The notes below the pieces were generated by a model, which was not told the DNA's origin, did no database searches, and saw only the letters and a list, made by a program, of their open reading frames with translations. A program made the translations under genes and the position numbers. Source: UBA12018 sp051656605 (GTDB lineage Bacteria; Bacteroidota; Bacteroidia; Bacteroidales; CAMTPD01). Taken from it: a stretch of 64,000 bases of DNA. Below, in pieces: positions 55,515-63,982 of this stretch. Location: positions 48,434 through 112,433 of the forward strand of contig JBOGCF010000015.1 of the NCBI GenBank assembly GCA_051656605.1, given 5' to 3'. Each line of letters opens with the position of its first letter. Within the stretch, counting starts at the first letter, position 1.

Positions 55515-55682
55515 TTACTTTTTCGGAGTACCACGTCTTCCATGACGAAGCTCTTTCGCTTTCGGATTTTCTACAATCTCGTTTTTTTTCATGCGAGCCG
55601 ACTCTAATAAGCGCTTATTGGTACGAGCCTCTGTAAAAGTCAAACCTGCGCGCATAGCTTCTTTTCGTTTCTCTTTGTTCAT
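55515..55682 (-). CDS. Small basic protein, 55 residues
   Basis: This short frame runs from ATG at 55682 to TAA at 55515. It begins MNKEKRKEAMRAGLTFTEAR, is followed by a part rich in Lys, Glu and Arg, and ends in HGRRGTPKK. It is strongly basic, helical in the middle and has no membrane segment. It is not recognised. It has its own terminator behind it and the guaA terminator before it, so it is an independent unit. A nucleic-acid or ribosome contact is possible from the charge but is only a guess. Confidence 0.6.
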   Translation of the reverse strand: MNKEKRKEAMRAGLTFTEARTNKRLLESARMKKNEIVENPKAKELRHGRRGTPKK

Positions 55683-55705
55683 ATTGAACCAGTATTTAAT
55701 GATTT

Positions 55706-55740
55706 AAAAAAGGCAGAATCGAAAAATCGATCTGCCTTTT
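55706..55740. terminator. Terminator after guaA
   Basis: Stem AAAAGGCAGAATCGA type (55706-55720) with TCGATCTGCCTTTT (55727-55740). The A/T runs on both flanks allow termination on both strands. Confidence 0.85.
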
Positions 55741-55762
55741 CTTTATTCTTATATGAGTTTGA

Positions 55763-57283
55763 TTATTCCCACTCGATAGTTGCAGGTGGTTTCGAGCTGA
55801 TATCATATACTACACGGTTTACACCACGTACTTTATTGATGATTTCATTCGAAATTTTAGCAAGGAACTCATATGGAAGATGAGCCCAGTCTGCAGTCAT
55901 AGCATCTGTTGAGGTAACCGCACGAAGAGCAACTGTATTTTCATATGTACGCTCATCGCCCATTACACCTACAGATTTTACAGGAAGAAGGATTGTTCCA
56001 GCTTGCCATACTTGATCATAAAGACCCCATTCGCGAAGACCACGGATGTAAATGTCATCAGCTTCTTGTAGGATGCGAACCTTCTCTTCTGTAATATCTC
56101 CAAGGATACGGATACCAAGACCCGGACCAGGGAAAGGATGACGATCGATCAAATGAGGCATCATTCCAAGTTCACGACCTACGCGACGTACTTCATCTTT
56201 GAAAAGAAGACGAAGAGGTTCTACAAGTTTCAATTTCATGAAATCAGGAAGACCTCCTACGTTGTGGTGTGATTTGATAACTGTACCTGTAATAGAAAGA
56301 GATTCAATGATATCTGGGTAGATTGTACCTTGTCCTAACCATTTAGCACCGTCGATCTTTTTCGCTTCTTCGTCAAATACATCGATAAAGCCTTTACCTA
56401 TGATTTTACGTTTTTGCTCAGGATCTTTTACTCCTTCAAGTTCTTTATAAAAACGCTCTTTAGCATTAACGCCAATCACGTTAAGACCAAGATGAGCATA
56501 ATCGTTCAATACGTTTTCGAACTCGTCTTTTCTCAATAAACCATGGTCTACGAAAATACAAGTAAGATTTTTACCGATAGCTTTATGAAGCAAAACAGCA
56601 GTAACAGAAGAATCTACCCCCCCAGAAAGACCAAGGATTACTTTGTCATCACCGAGTTGGTTCTTAAGAAGTTGTACTGTTTCGTCGATAAATGAAGCAG
56701 GAGTCCAATCACGTTTCATTCCGCAAATGTCAAGGAAGTTTCCAAGCATTTGAGTTCCGTCTGTTGAGTGGAATACTTCCGGGTGGAATTGAACACCCCA
56801 AGTTTGTTCACCTTCTACCTGATAAGCAGCAGCCTTTACATCATTTGTGCTAGCGATAATTTCAAAGTTAGATGGTAATACAGTGATTGTGTCACCATGC
56901 GACATCCATACTTGAGAACCTTCCTCGATTCCGTTAAGAAGAGGGTTTTGGCTGTTTACAAACGATAGATTTGCTCTACCATATTCTCTCGAATTGCTCG
57001 ATTCAACATTACCACCTGATGTGTAAGCAAGGAATTGAGCACCGTAACAAATACCTAATAAAGGAAATTTGTTTCTGATTTGAGAAAGATCCGCTTTAAA
57101 AGCACTTTCGTCGTACACAGAGTAAGGGCTTCCCGAAAGGATTACCCCCTTGATACCTGTAGTATCTTCAGGAAACTTATTGTAAGGAAGAATTTCGCAA
57201 TAAGTATTCATCTCTCTGACTCTTCTACCAATAAGTTGAGTAGTTTGTGAGCCGAAATCAAGGATAATAATTTTCTCGTGCAT
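55763..57283 (-). CDS. guaA: GMP synthase (glutamine-hydrolysing)
   Basis: GuaA turns XMP into GMP with glutamine and ATP. The 506-residue protein has an N-terminal class I glutaminase with catalytic Cys in GICYGAQF (near residue 83) and HPEVFHS, an ATP-pyrophosphatase P-loop GLSGGVDSSV (near 220), and the C-terminal dimerisation domain that ends in PPATIEWE. The usual length and closing motif confirm it is whole. A minus-strand TATCTTTG box at 57309-57316 lies 26 bases before the start. Confidence 0.97.
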   Translation of the reverse strand: MHEKIIILDFGSQTTQLIGRRVREMNTYCEILPYNKFPEDTTGIKGVILSGSPYSVYDESAFKADLSQIRNKFPLLGICYGAQFLAYTSGGNVESSNSREYGRANLSFVNSQNPLLNGIEEGSQVWMSHGDTITVLPSNFEIIASTNDVKAAAYQVEGEQTWGVQFHPEVFHSTDGTQMLGNFLDICGMKRDWTPASFIDETVQLLKNQLGDDKVILGLSGGVDSSVTAVLLHKAIGKNLTCIFVDHGLLRKDEFENVLNDYAHLGLNVIGVNAKERFYKELEGVKDPEQKRKIIGKGFIDVFDEEAKKIDGAKWLGQGTIYPDIIESLSITGTVIKSHHNVGGLPDFMKLKLVEPLRLLFKDEVRRVGRELGMMPHLIDRHPFPGPGLGIRILGDITEEKVRILQEADDIYIRGLREWGLYDQVWQAGTILLPVKSVGVMGDERTYENTVALRAVTSTDAMTADWAHLPYEFLAKISNEIINKVRGVNRVVYDISSKPPATIEWE

Positions 57284-57308
57284 GAAATGTAACGTTTAAT
57301 TCTGTATG

Positions 57309-57316
57309 CAAAGATA
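57309..57316 (-). promoter_or_regulatory. Candidate -7 box of guaA
   Basis: TATCTTTG on the minus strand with a TGC-containing segment at about the -33 distance. Confidence 0.5.
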
Positions 57317-57395
57317 CAAATAATTTTCCACTTCTTTGCAGGTGGATAAAGTGCTTTTGTGAATGAACCTTCAAATATGACTAAACAATGTTATA

Positions 57396-58643
57396 CTATA
57401 CTAGAAACTGAAAGAAATCAGGTCGGTCGTTCAAATATTCGAAGGTGATTCCTTGCTCTTTCATGCGTTCAATTAATGGCTGAAGATCTTTTTGATTGCA
57501 AAGCTCAATCCCGATAAGGGCTGGACCTTTTTCTCCGTATGTTTTACGTTTATATTCAAAATGAGCGATATCGTCATTTGGGCCTAATACTTTTTCCAAA
57601 AACTCACGAAGTGCACCTGCTCTTTGCGGGAAACGTACAATGAAATAGTGTTTGAGACCCTCAAAAAGCAATGAGCGTTCCTTGATTTCTTCCATTCGAG
57701 TGATATCGTTATTGCTGCCACTGATTACGCAAACAACATTTTTTCCTTCGAGTTTCTCTTTGTATATATTTAAGCCTGCCACAGAAACAGCTCCAGCAGG
57801 TTCAACTACTATAGCACTTTGATTGTATAATTTTAGAATTTCGCCGCAGATAAGTCCTTCAGGAACAATAATTATGTCGTCTAATAAGTTTTTGCAAATC
57901 TCAAAGTTTAGATTTCCTACTTTACGAACCGCAACTCCATCTGCAAACGTATCAATTGTCTTGAGTTCGGTAACCTGACCTTTGTCAATAGAAGCCTTCA
58001 TACTTGCAGCTCCAGAGGGTTCTACTCCTATGATTTTAGTATCAGGACTTAACATCTTGAATACGCTTGCAACGCCGGAAGCTAATCCGCCGCCTCCGAT
58101 TGGAACAAATAAATAATCGATTGGTGCTTTGGTATCTTCAAGGATATCTAATGCTACTGTTGCTTGTCCTTCAATTACTTTTTCATCATTAAACGGATGG
58201 ATAAAGGTCATTTTGTTGTTTTCGCAGAACTTTACAGCTTCATTATAAGCATCATCAAATGTGTCTCCGGTAAGAATAACTTCAACATTCTCTTTGCCAA
58301 ACATTTTTACTTGATCTCGCTTTTGTTGTGGTGTCGGATTGGGCATAAAAATTACACCTCGTATATTGAGGGCTTTGCATGCATATGCTACACCTTGAGC
58401 ATGGTTTCCTGCGCTAGCACAAACGACCCCATTAGAGCGCTGCTCATTTGTGAGCGATGTGATTTTATTGTAGGCTCCACGAATCTTATAAGAACGAACT
58501 TCTTGTAGATCTTCACGTTTAAGAAATATATTGGCATTATAGCGATCAGATAAAGAGGCATTTCTCGACAAAGGCGTACGATATACTACCCTCATAATAC
58601 GTTGCTGCGCAAGCATTATATCTTGTAATTGCGGTGAGTACAT
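57396..58643 (-). CDS. ilvA: Threonine ammonia-lyase (threonine dehydratase)
   Basis: IlvA turns threonine into 2-oxobutanoate, the first step of isoleucine synthesis. The 415-residue protein has the PLP Lys in RSYKIRGAYN (near residue 57), SAGNHAQGVA for phosphate and carboxylate binding and the glycine loop PIGGGGLASG. A short C-terminal ACT-like regulatory domain (about residues 330-415) has HYFIVRFPQRAGALREFL-type start, the short form that differs from the E. coli double-ACT enzyme. It is monocistronic. A TACATTTG box on the minus strand is at 58680-58687. Confidence 0.94.
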   Translation of the reverse strand: MYSPQLQDIMLAQQRIMRVVYRTPLSRNASLSDRYNANIFLKREDLQEVRSYKIRGAYNKITSLTNEQRSNGVVCASAGNHAQGVAYACKALNIRGVIFMPNPTPQQKRDQVKMFGKENVEVILTGDTFDDAYNEAVKFCENNKMTFIHPFNDEKVIEGQATVALDILEDTKAPIDYLFVPIGGGGLASGVASVFKMLSPDTKIIGVEPSGAASMKASIDKGQVTELKTIDTFADGVAVRKVGNLNFEICKNLLDDIIIVPEGLICGEILKLYNQSAIVVEPAGAVSVAGLNIYKEKLEGKNVVCVISGSNNDITRMEEIKERSLLFEGLKHYFIVRFPQRAGALREFLEKVLGPNDDIAHFEYKRKTYGEKGPALIGIELCNQKDLQPLIERMKEQGITFEYLNDRPDFFQFLV

Positions 58644-58994
58644 ATTAATTTATTGTGTTAGCGATATAATAAAAACGATCAAATGTAGCTTTATTTTTTT
58701 ATTAATTGCATTTTGATAATTAATAATAGCTTTATTTGTTCATTCTGCTTATAGAAATAGGTAGCTAGGTTTCTTTGTGAATTGAAAGTGAGATGTTTTA
58801 AATAAAAGAGCTTGTTTTAGGTTTATTGCTAGTGAAGAGCATTTTATGTTGTAGCTTGTATGTCGAGATAAATTCATTATATTTGAAAAAGCAGGAATAC
58901 TTCTATAAAGTTTCGTTAACGAGTGAACCAATCTTAGAGTTGTATAGTTTATTGTATGTATAAACAAATATAACTAATGTAAGGAGAAAGTATT
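58644..58994. other. Gene-free AT-rich gap between ilvA and the YtxH operon
   Basis: No supported reading frame. It holds the ilvA -7 candidate at 58680-58687 and an A/G-rich run with AAGGAG just before the ATG at 58995, a classical ribosome-binding site that is rare in this phylum. Confidence 0.6.
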
Positions 58995-59207
58995 ATGAAA
59001 AATGTAGACTCTAAATTGTTATTAGGATTGGTTGTAGGTGCAGCCGTAGGTGCAGCTGTAGGTTATCTTGTGGCAACAGACAAAAAAGATCGTATTCTTG
59101 ACGAACTAGAAGGTGTTGTAAACAAAGTAAAAGACAGTGTAAAAGGTGCTATTCATAAAAACTGTCCAAGTTGCGACAGTGTTGAAACTCCTGCTGTAGA
59201 CGAATAA
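58995..59207 (+). CDS. Small YtxH-like membrane protein
   Basis: This 70-residue protein has a Gly/Ala/Val helix at about residues 8-27 (LLGLVVGAAVGAAVGYLVA), then an amphipathic helix rich in Lys and Asp, and a closing part with CPSC. The form is that of the YtxH family, often linked to envelope or stress roles. It has a strong AAGGAG site before the start. It is the first of three genes; the next begins 8 bases later. Confidence 0.8.
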   Translation: MKNVDSKLLLGLVVGAAVGAAVGYLVATDKKDRILDELEGVVNKVKDSVKGAIHKNCPSCDSVETPAVDE

Positions 59208-59214
59208 CAATCAA

Positions 59215-59670
59215 ATGGATCAAGAAACAAAACAAGTGTTTGACACGCTTAAATCCGATTTATCGGTTTTTGTAAGCGGTAAAGTCGAATTACTGAAATT
59301 AGAAGTGTACGAGAGAATAGGAAAAATGATTTCTGTTTTCTCGTATGCTTTGATTATGATTTTTCTAGTATTTTTCGCAATGCTATCGCTCTTTATGTCG
59401 CTCGGTTTTTATTTTGGCGGTCTAATTGGTAGTATGGGGGGTGGATTTGCTATAACCTTTGCGCTATATCTATTGATTATCGCATTGTTTTACAATCTGC
59501 GCAATAAGTTTAAAGCGAAAGTATTAAATGAAGTAATCACTACTTTTTTAACGAATGAAGATGAAATCAACAGAGAAGACAAAGACTCAACTCTCAGCAA
59601 TGGAGATGCTGATTCGCAGGAAGCAGGAATTAACGATTCAGAACCTGCAGACGCAAGAACGTCTCGTTGA
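59215..59670 (+). CDS. Putative holin-superfamily-like (DUF1469-type) membrane protein
   Basis: This 151-residue protein begins with an amphipathic helix, then two hydrophobic helices (about residues 38-66 and 72-97), then a charged tail rich in Glu, Asp and Ser. The plan fits the phage-holin-like family (Actinobacterial holin-X or DUF1469) that is common in chromosomes and not tied to phages. Together with the YtxH-like gene before it and the coiled-coil gene after it, this makes a recurrent small envelope operon. Its last part overlaps the next gene by 110-116 bases in another frame. Confidence 0.8.
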   Translation: MDQETKQVFDTLKSDLSVFVSGKVELLKLEVYERIGKMISVFSYALIMIFLVFFAMLSLFMSLGFYFGGLIGSMGGGFAITFALYLLIIALFYNLRNKFKAKVLNEVITTFLTNEDEINREDKDSTLSNGDADSQEAGINDSEPADARTSR

Positions 59671-59938
59671 GCAACTCGAGTATGTACAACGACATGCTGT
59701 AGGAATTGCTTTTGATATGTTGAAGTCGTCATTTGTTCATTCCGTAAAACGCTCTGCCCTCATATCAAAAACTAAGCATGATGCAGCAAAGGCAGAGCAA
59801 AAACTCAACAATGAAGGGTTAGATATAAAACAGATGTTTAATAATTACTGGCCTTTTGCATGGGAGATTGCAAAACCTGTATTGTTGGGTTGGTTTGTAA
59901 GACGAGGTAGACGTTTTATTTCAAAATTTTTGCATTAG
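59555..59938 (+). CDS. Small coiled-coil membrane-associated protein
   Basis: This 127-residue protein is not recognised by name. The first half is a charged coiled coil (MEMLIRRKQELTIQN and RLVEQLEYVQRHAVG). The second half has a Trp-rich hydrophobic stretch (YWPFAWEIAKPVLLGWFV) and a basic end. Start choices are 59555, 59561 and 59600; the middle one has a GAAG run before it. With either early start it overlaps the holin-like gene by 110-116 bases. It closes the three-gene operon. Confidence 0.7.
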   Translation: MKMKSTEKTKTQLSAMEMLIRRKQELTIQNLQTQERLVEQLEYVQRHAVGIAFDMLKSSFVHSVKRSALISKTKHDAAKAEQKLNNEGLDIKQMFNNYWPFAWEIAKPVLLGWFVRRGRRFISKFLH

Positions 59939-60192
59939 GCTTGTTTTACTTTCGAAATGTTATTTGTGTGATAGTCTCTAACCTTAAAGATCATAAAGGT
60001 ATCTCGGCCTTTATATGCTCATTAATACCTTTCTAAAAAAGCAAACAAAAATAGGGATCTTAATTTTTGTTATTGCTCTGGTTATTTCTTCCATACTTGT
60101 AAAGTAAGATTGGAAAATCATTTTAATTTTGCAGTGTCAGAACAATAAAAAGAAGATATTGGTGATATTCATTATCAAATACTTTTTTTTGT

Positions 60193-60223
60193 TTTGATAT
60201 AACGCCTAAACTTCGTAAGTTTG
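60193..60223 (+). promoter_or_regulatory. Promoter of gap
   Basis: TTTG (60193-60196), 19 bases, TAAGTTTG (60216-60223): an exact fit to the Bacteroidota consensus. A second -7-like TAATTTTG at 60124-60131 lacks a proper -33. The leader is about 30 bases and AT-rich. Confidence 0.85.
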
Positions 60224-60260
60224 TGCGAATTTTTAAAAACCCATAAAAAAGTTTTTTACA

Positions 60261-61262
60261 ATGATTAAAGTAGGTATTAACGGTTTCGGCCGTATCGGAC
60301 GTTTGGTTTTCCGTGCTGCACAAGAAAGAAATGACATCCAAATCGTAGGTATCAACGACTTGATCGACGTTGAATACATGGCTTACATGTTGAAATATGA
60401 CACTGTACACGGTCGTTTTAACGGTACTGTAGAGGTTAAAGACGGTCAGTTGGTTGTAAACGGTAACGCTATCCGTGTAACTGCAGAAAGAAACCCAGCA
60501 GACTTGAAATGGGATGCTATCGGTGCTGATTATGTAGTTGAATCAACAGGTCTTTTCCTTACAAAAGAAACTGCTGCTAAACACATCGAAGCTGGTGCTA
60601 AATATGTAGTTATGTCAGCTCCATCAAAAGACGATACTCCAATGTTCGTTTGCGGTGTGAACCTAGACGCTTATACTGGTCAAACTATCGTATCTAACGC
60701 ATCTTGTACTACTAACTGTTTGGCTCCTATCGCTAAAGTTATCAACGACAAGTTCGGTATGATCGAAGGTCTTATGACTACAGTTCACGCTACAACTAAC
60801 ACTCAAAAAACTGTTGATGCTCCGTCTGCAAAAGACTGGAGAGGTGGTCGTGCTGCTGCTGGTAACATCATCCCTTCTTCTACAGGTGCTGCTAAAGCTG
60901 TAGGTAAAGTAATTCCTGCATTGAACGGTAAACTTACAGGTATGGCATTCCGCGTTCCAACTTTGGACGTATCTGTAGTTGACTTGACTTGCCGTATCGA
61001 GAAAGCTGCTTCATACGCAGAAATCTGTGCAGCAATGAAAGAAGCTTCAGAAAAAGAATTGAAAGGCGTACTTGGTTACACTGAAGACGAAGTTGTATCA
61101 AGCGACTTCATCGGTGAAAAATGTACTTCTGTATTCGATGCTAAAGCTGGTATCTCATTGTCTCCAAACTTCGTTAAAGTTGTATCTTGGTATGACAACG
61201 AAATTGGTTACTCAAACAAAGTTCTTGACTTAGTTGCTCACATGAACTCTGTAAACGCTTAA
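60261..61262 (+). CDS. gap: Glyceraldehyde-3-phosphate dehydrogenase
   Basis: GAPDH is the NAD-dependent glycolytic enzyme. The 333-residue protein has the Rossmann start GINGFGRIGRLVFRAA, the catalytic Cys in SNASCTTNCLAP (near residue 151), the His partner in TVHATTNTQ and WYDNEIGYSNKVLD near the end. Codon use is strongly biased, like nifJ, which suggests high expression. It is a single-gene unit with an exact consensus promoter and a strong terminator. Confidence 0.97.
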   Translation: MIKVGINGFGRIGRLVFRAAQERNDIQIVGINDLIDVEYMAYMLKYDTVHGRFNGTVEVKDGQLVVNGNAIRVTAERNPADLKWDAIGADYVVESTGLFLTKETAAKHIEAGAKYVVMSAPSKDDTPMFVCGVNLDAYTGQTIVSNASCTTNCLAPIAKVINDKFGMIEGLMTTVHATTNTQKTVDAPSAKDWRGGRAAAGNIIPSSTGAAKAVGKVIPALNGKLTGMAFRVPTLDVSVVDLTCRIEKAASYAEICAAMKEASEKELKGVLGYTEDEVVSSDFIGEKCTSVFDAKAGISLSPNFVKVVSWYDNEIGYSNKVLDLVAHMNSVNA

Positions 61263-61285
61263 TCTTATCCAAGAATATAAGCTTC

Positions 61286-61322
61286 AAAAGGCTGCCTCAT
61301 TAGAGGCAGCCTTTTCTTTTTT
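61286..61322 (+). terminator. Terminator after gap
   Basis: A 13-bp perfect stem (AAAAGGCTGCCTC with GAGGCAGCCTTTT, loop of 4) then T-rich CTTTTTT. Confidence 0.92.
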
Positions 61323-61548
61323 AGACCAATTAAATACAACTTATAGAACTAACCATCCAGTTTAATAAATCTGTAATCTTTCTGATAGCATCTTTGATTC
61401 AGTTGTCGATGTGTATATTCTAATCTTTTTTCATGGATGGATTGATATAATATTAGAAAAAAGATTCATCATATTGCTATTATTAATAAATTGCATACTT
61501 ATTTGTATGAAGACGTAAGCGATTTAAAAAGACTATATTAATAAGACC

Positions 61549-62328
61549 ATGCAAGAAAGACATATGGACCGATTAGCTTATTTCACAGAATTAGCTAATA
61601 CCTCAAGAGAGTTTTATCTCGACTACCTTGACCCTTTTTTTGAAGTAAGACCAGGAATGAATATTCTTGAAGTTGGATGTGGTGAAGGAGGAAATCTTTT
61701 ACCTTTTGCAGAGAAAGGATGTATCGTAAAAGGTATTGATGCTTGTCTAGATCGTATTGAACAAGCAAAAGAATATTTCTCGTTGGCACAACAGCAAGGA
61801 ACGTTTGAATGTATCAATTTCTTTGATATGGAAATACCAGATGAGACCAATAAGTTTGACTTGGTTTTGATTCATGACGTCATAGAGCATATCGAGGATA
61901 AAGAAACATTTATATCTAAAGTAAAGGAGTACATTAAGAAAGATGGAATTATATTTTGGGGGTTTCCTGCTTGGCAAATGCCTTTTGGAGGACATCAACA
62001 GATCTGTTCAGGAAAAATATCAAAGCTTCCATTTATTCATCTTTTACCAATGCCCTTGTATAGTAAACTTCTTCAAAAAATGGGGGAAAGCGATGATTGT
62101 ATCACTGAGCTTCAGAGCATAAAGAAGTGTGCCTTGACAATAGAGAATTTTGAAAAACTAATCGAGCAAAGTGGTTATAATCTATTACATCGGAAGTTAT
62201 GGTTTATCAATCCCCACTATAAGCAAAAGTTCAATTTAATGCCTATTGAACTGCCAAGTATATTTTCGAATATAAAATATGTTCGAAATTTCTTTAGTAC
62301 AGCATGTTTTTACGTAACTCAACGATAA
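61549..62328 (+). CDS. Class I SAM-dependent methyltransferase
   Basis: This 259-residue protein has the SAM-binding motif ILEVGCGEGGNLLPFA (near residues 39-54), motif II DLVLIHDVIEH, and the Methyltransf_11/23-like order of strands. The C-terminal part (about 140-259) with PFGGHQQICSGK is like some small-molecule or sugar methyltransferases. The substrate is unknown. The ATG at 61549 is used; a second in-frame Met is at residue 6. It is isolated from both neighbours, with a hairpin behind it. Confidence 0.85.
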   Translation: MQERHMDRLAYFTELANTSREFYLDYLDPFFEVRPGMNILEVGCGEGGNLLPFAEKGCIVKGIDACLDRIEQAKEYFSLAQQQGTFECINFFDMEIPDETNKFDLVLIHDVIEHIEDKETFISKVKEYIKKDGIIFWGFPAWQMPFGGHQQICSGKISKLPFIHLLPMPLYSKLLQKMGESDDCITELQSIKKCALTIENFEKLIEQSGYNLLHRKLWFINPHYKQKFNLMPIELPSIFSNIKYVRNFFSTACFYVTQR

Positions 62329-62442
62329 ACAGAATAAGAGATCGTATTAGTTTTCTTTTATCAAGTCAATATATGTCATGAATGATTTCTCGGTGAAATA
62401 AAAGAATGTAGTTTGGGAAATTAAATACTTCATATTACATTG

Positions 62443-62477
62443 TATCGCCTTAATCAAAACGCTTGATTAAGGCGATA
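62443..62477. terminator. Hairpin between methyltransferase and esterase genes
   Basis: A perfect stem of 14 bp (TATCGCCTTAATCAA-type at 62443-62457 with its complement at 62463-62477). Only a mixed T/A tail follows, so termination may be partial. Confidence 0.65.
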
Positions 62478-62493
62478 TTATTATCTAATACAT

Positions 62494-63693
62494 ATGAATA
62501 TGAAAAAGCACTATTGTCTTGCACTCTATTTGTTATTGAGCTCATTGTCGGCTTTTGGACAACAAGCAATCTGGGATAAGCCAGCCGTGGTATCTCCCGA
62601 AGTATCAACAGACCAACGAGTAACGTTTCGTCTTTTTGCTCCAAATGCAAAAAAGGTAGAGTTGAATGGAGATTTCCTTCCCGAGAAAATAATACAAACT
62701 TCATTTGGTGAAATGTCTGTACCTGCACCAGTTGCTATGCAACAAAGGAATGATGGAATTTGGGAGTACACAACAGCTATATTACCATCAGATCTCTACA
62801 ACTACTCCTTTAGTATCGATGATATGCGTACAACGGATCCATCTAATGTATTTACCATACGCGATGTAAGTACCATTTCAAACTATTTTCTCATTTCTGG
62901 GGGCAAAGGAGATGTGTATTCGGTAAATAGTGTGCCACATGGCAGCGTTTCACGAGTTTGGTATGATAGTCCGGCTTTAGGAATGAAGCGACGAATGACT
63001 GTATATACTCCGCCCGGCTACGAACAATCTACACAAGAATACCCGGTTTTATATTTACTACATGGCATGGGAGGAGACGAAGAAGCTTGGATTGCTTTGG
63101 GTAGAACAGCACAAATACTCGACAATTTGATTGCTTCAGGAGAGGCAAAACCAATGATGGTGGTAATGACTAATGGTAATGCCGCACAAGAAGCTGCACC
63201 GGGTGAGGCGCAAGGAGGCTTGAGAAAACCCGAAACGATGCTACCTAAAACAATGGATGGAACATTTGAGGGGGCGTTTCCGGATGTAGTTTCATTCATT
63301 GATTCTAATTATCGGACACAAAAAAATAAATCGGGAAGAGCAATTGCAGGACTCTCGATGGGAGGTTTTCACTCACTTCACATATCGAAAACATATCCGG
63401 ATCTATTTGACTATGTAGGTCTATTTTCTGCAGCAATACTTCCTTCAAAAGGTGCATCGTCACCATTATATGAGAATACCCAAGAGAAACTAAAAGAGCA
63501 GTTTGGCAAGCAGCCAAAACTTTATTGGATTGCTATTGGCAAGACAGATTTTCTCTATAATGCAAACGCAGACTTTCGAAAGATACTAGACGAAAACAAA
63601 TACCCATACACTTATGTGGAAACCGGTGGCGGACATACATGGCGTAATTGGCGCGATTATCTTTCTCGGTTTAGTGTATTGTTGTTTAAGTAG
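62494..63693 (+). CDS. Secreted esterase, CE1-like with N-terminal E-set domain
   Basis: This 399-residue protein has a signal peptide (cut near SAFGQQ, residue 24). An N-terminal beta-sandwich (E-set/CBM48-like, about 25-125; VTFRLFAPNAKKVELNGD) is followed by an alpha/beta-hydrolase of the esterase D/feruloyl esterase kind (about 140-399): LYLLHGMGGDEEAW, catalytic Ser in AGLSMGGFHS and the His in GGGHTWRNWRDYL. Such proteins remove acetyl or feruloyl groups from xylan, but the substrate is not sure. Start 62494 or 62500. Confidence 0.9.
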   Translation: MNMKKHYCLALYLLLSSLSAFGQQAIWDKPAVVSPEVSTDQRVTFRLFAPNAKKVELNGDFLPEKIIQTSFGEMSVPAPVAMQQRNDGIWEYTTAILPSDLYNYSFSIDDMRTTDPSNVFTIRDVSTISNYFLISGGKGDVYSVNSVPHGSVSRVWYDSPALGMKRRMTVYTPPGYEQSTQEYPVLYLLHGMGGDEEAWIALGRTAQILDNLIASGEAKPMMVVMTNGNAAQEAAPGEAQGGLRKPETMLPKTMDGTFEGAFPDVVSFIDSNYRTQKNKSGRAIAGLSMGGFHSLHISKTYPDLFDYVGLFSAAILPSKGASSPLYENTQEKLKEQFGKQPKLYWIAIGKTDFLYNANADFRKILDENKYPYTYVETGGGHTWRNWRDYLSRFSVLLFK

Positions 63694-63757
63694 GATTCAT
63701 CGGTATAAAAAACATTTATTGTATTCATCATTTACGCATTGTATGAATGGCGTATCC

Positions 63758-63845
63758 AAACCTAGTGAAGAGGGAATCGTTCCATCGGCATCAAACAATT
63801 CTATCTTCACTAGGTTTAAATCGTTCGATGCCCATCAAACGATTT
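63758..63845. repeat. Cluster of nested inverted repeats
   Basis: In the 63694-64000 gene-free end of the window, a 14-bp perfect inverted repeat AAACCTAGTGAAGA (63758-63771) with TCTTCACTAGGTTT (63804-63817) encloses a weaker one, AATCGTT/AACAATT. Directly after it AAATCGTT/AACGATTT (63818-63845) repeats the same inner unit. A third, diverged AAATCGT unit starts near 63862. Confidence 0.6.
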
Positions 63846-63930
63846 ACTCTTCATAAGATTCAAATCGTCAGGTGCCGACGAGGGCACTGAAAAAGGCTGT
63901 GTTTTTTATCAACTCTCCGTGCTAGTATAC

Positions 63931-63982
63931 AAAAATGGTTATAATGACTTCTTTTTTAAGAAGAGGCATTATAACCATTTTT
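63931..63982. terminator. Long hairpin near the window end
   Basis: A 16-bp perfect stem (AAAAATGGTTATAATG at 63931-63946 with its complement at 63967-63982), with an inner CTTCTT/AAGAAG stem. T-runs at both ends would fit a bidirectional terminator. Confidence 0.75.

Noticed and set aside
59215..59670. Prophage remnant suggested by a holin-like protein
   Set aside because: No other phage gene is near, and this holin-like family is common in bacterial chromosomes next to YtxH-like genes.
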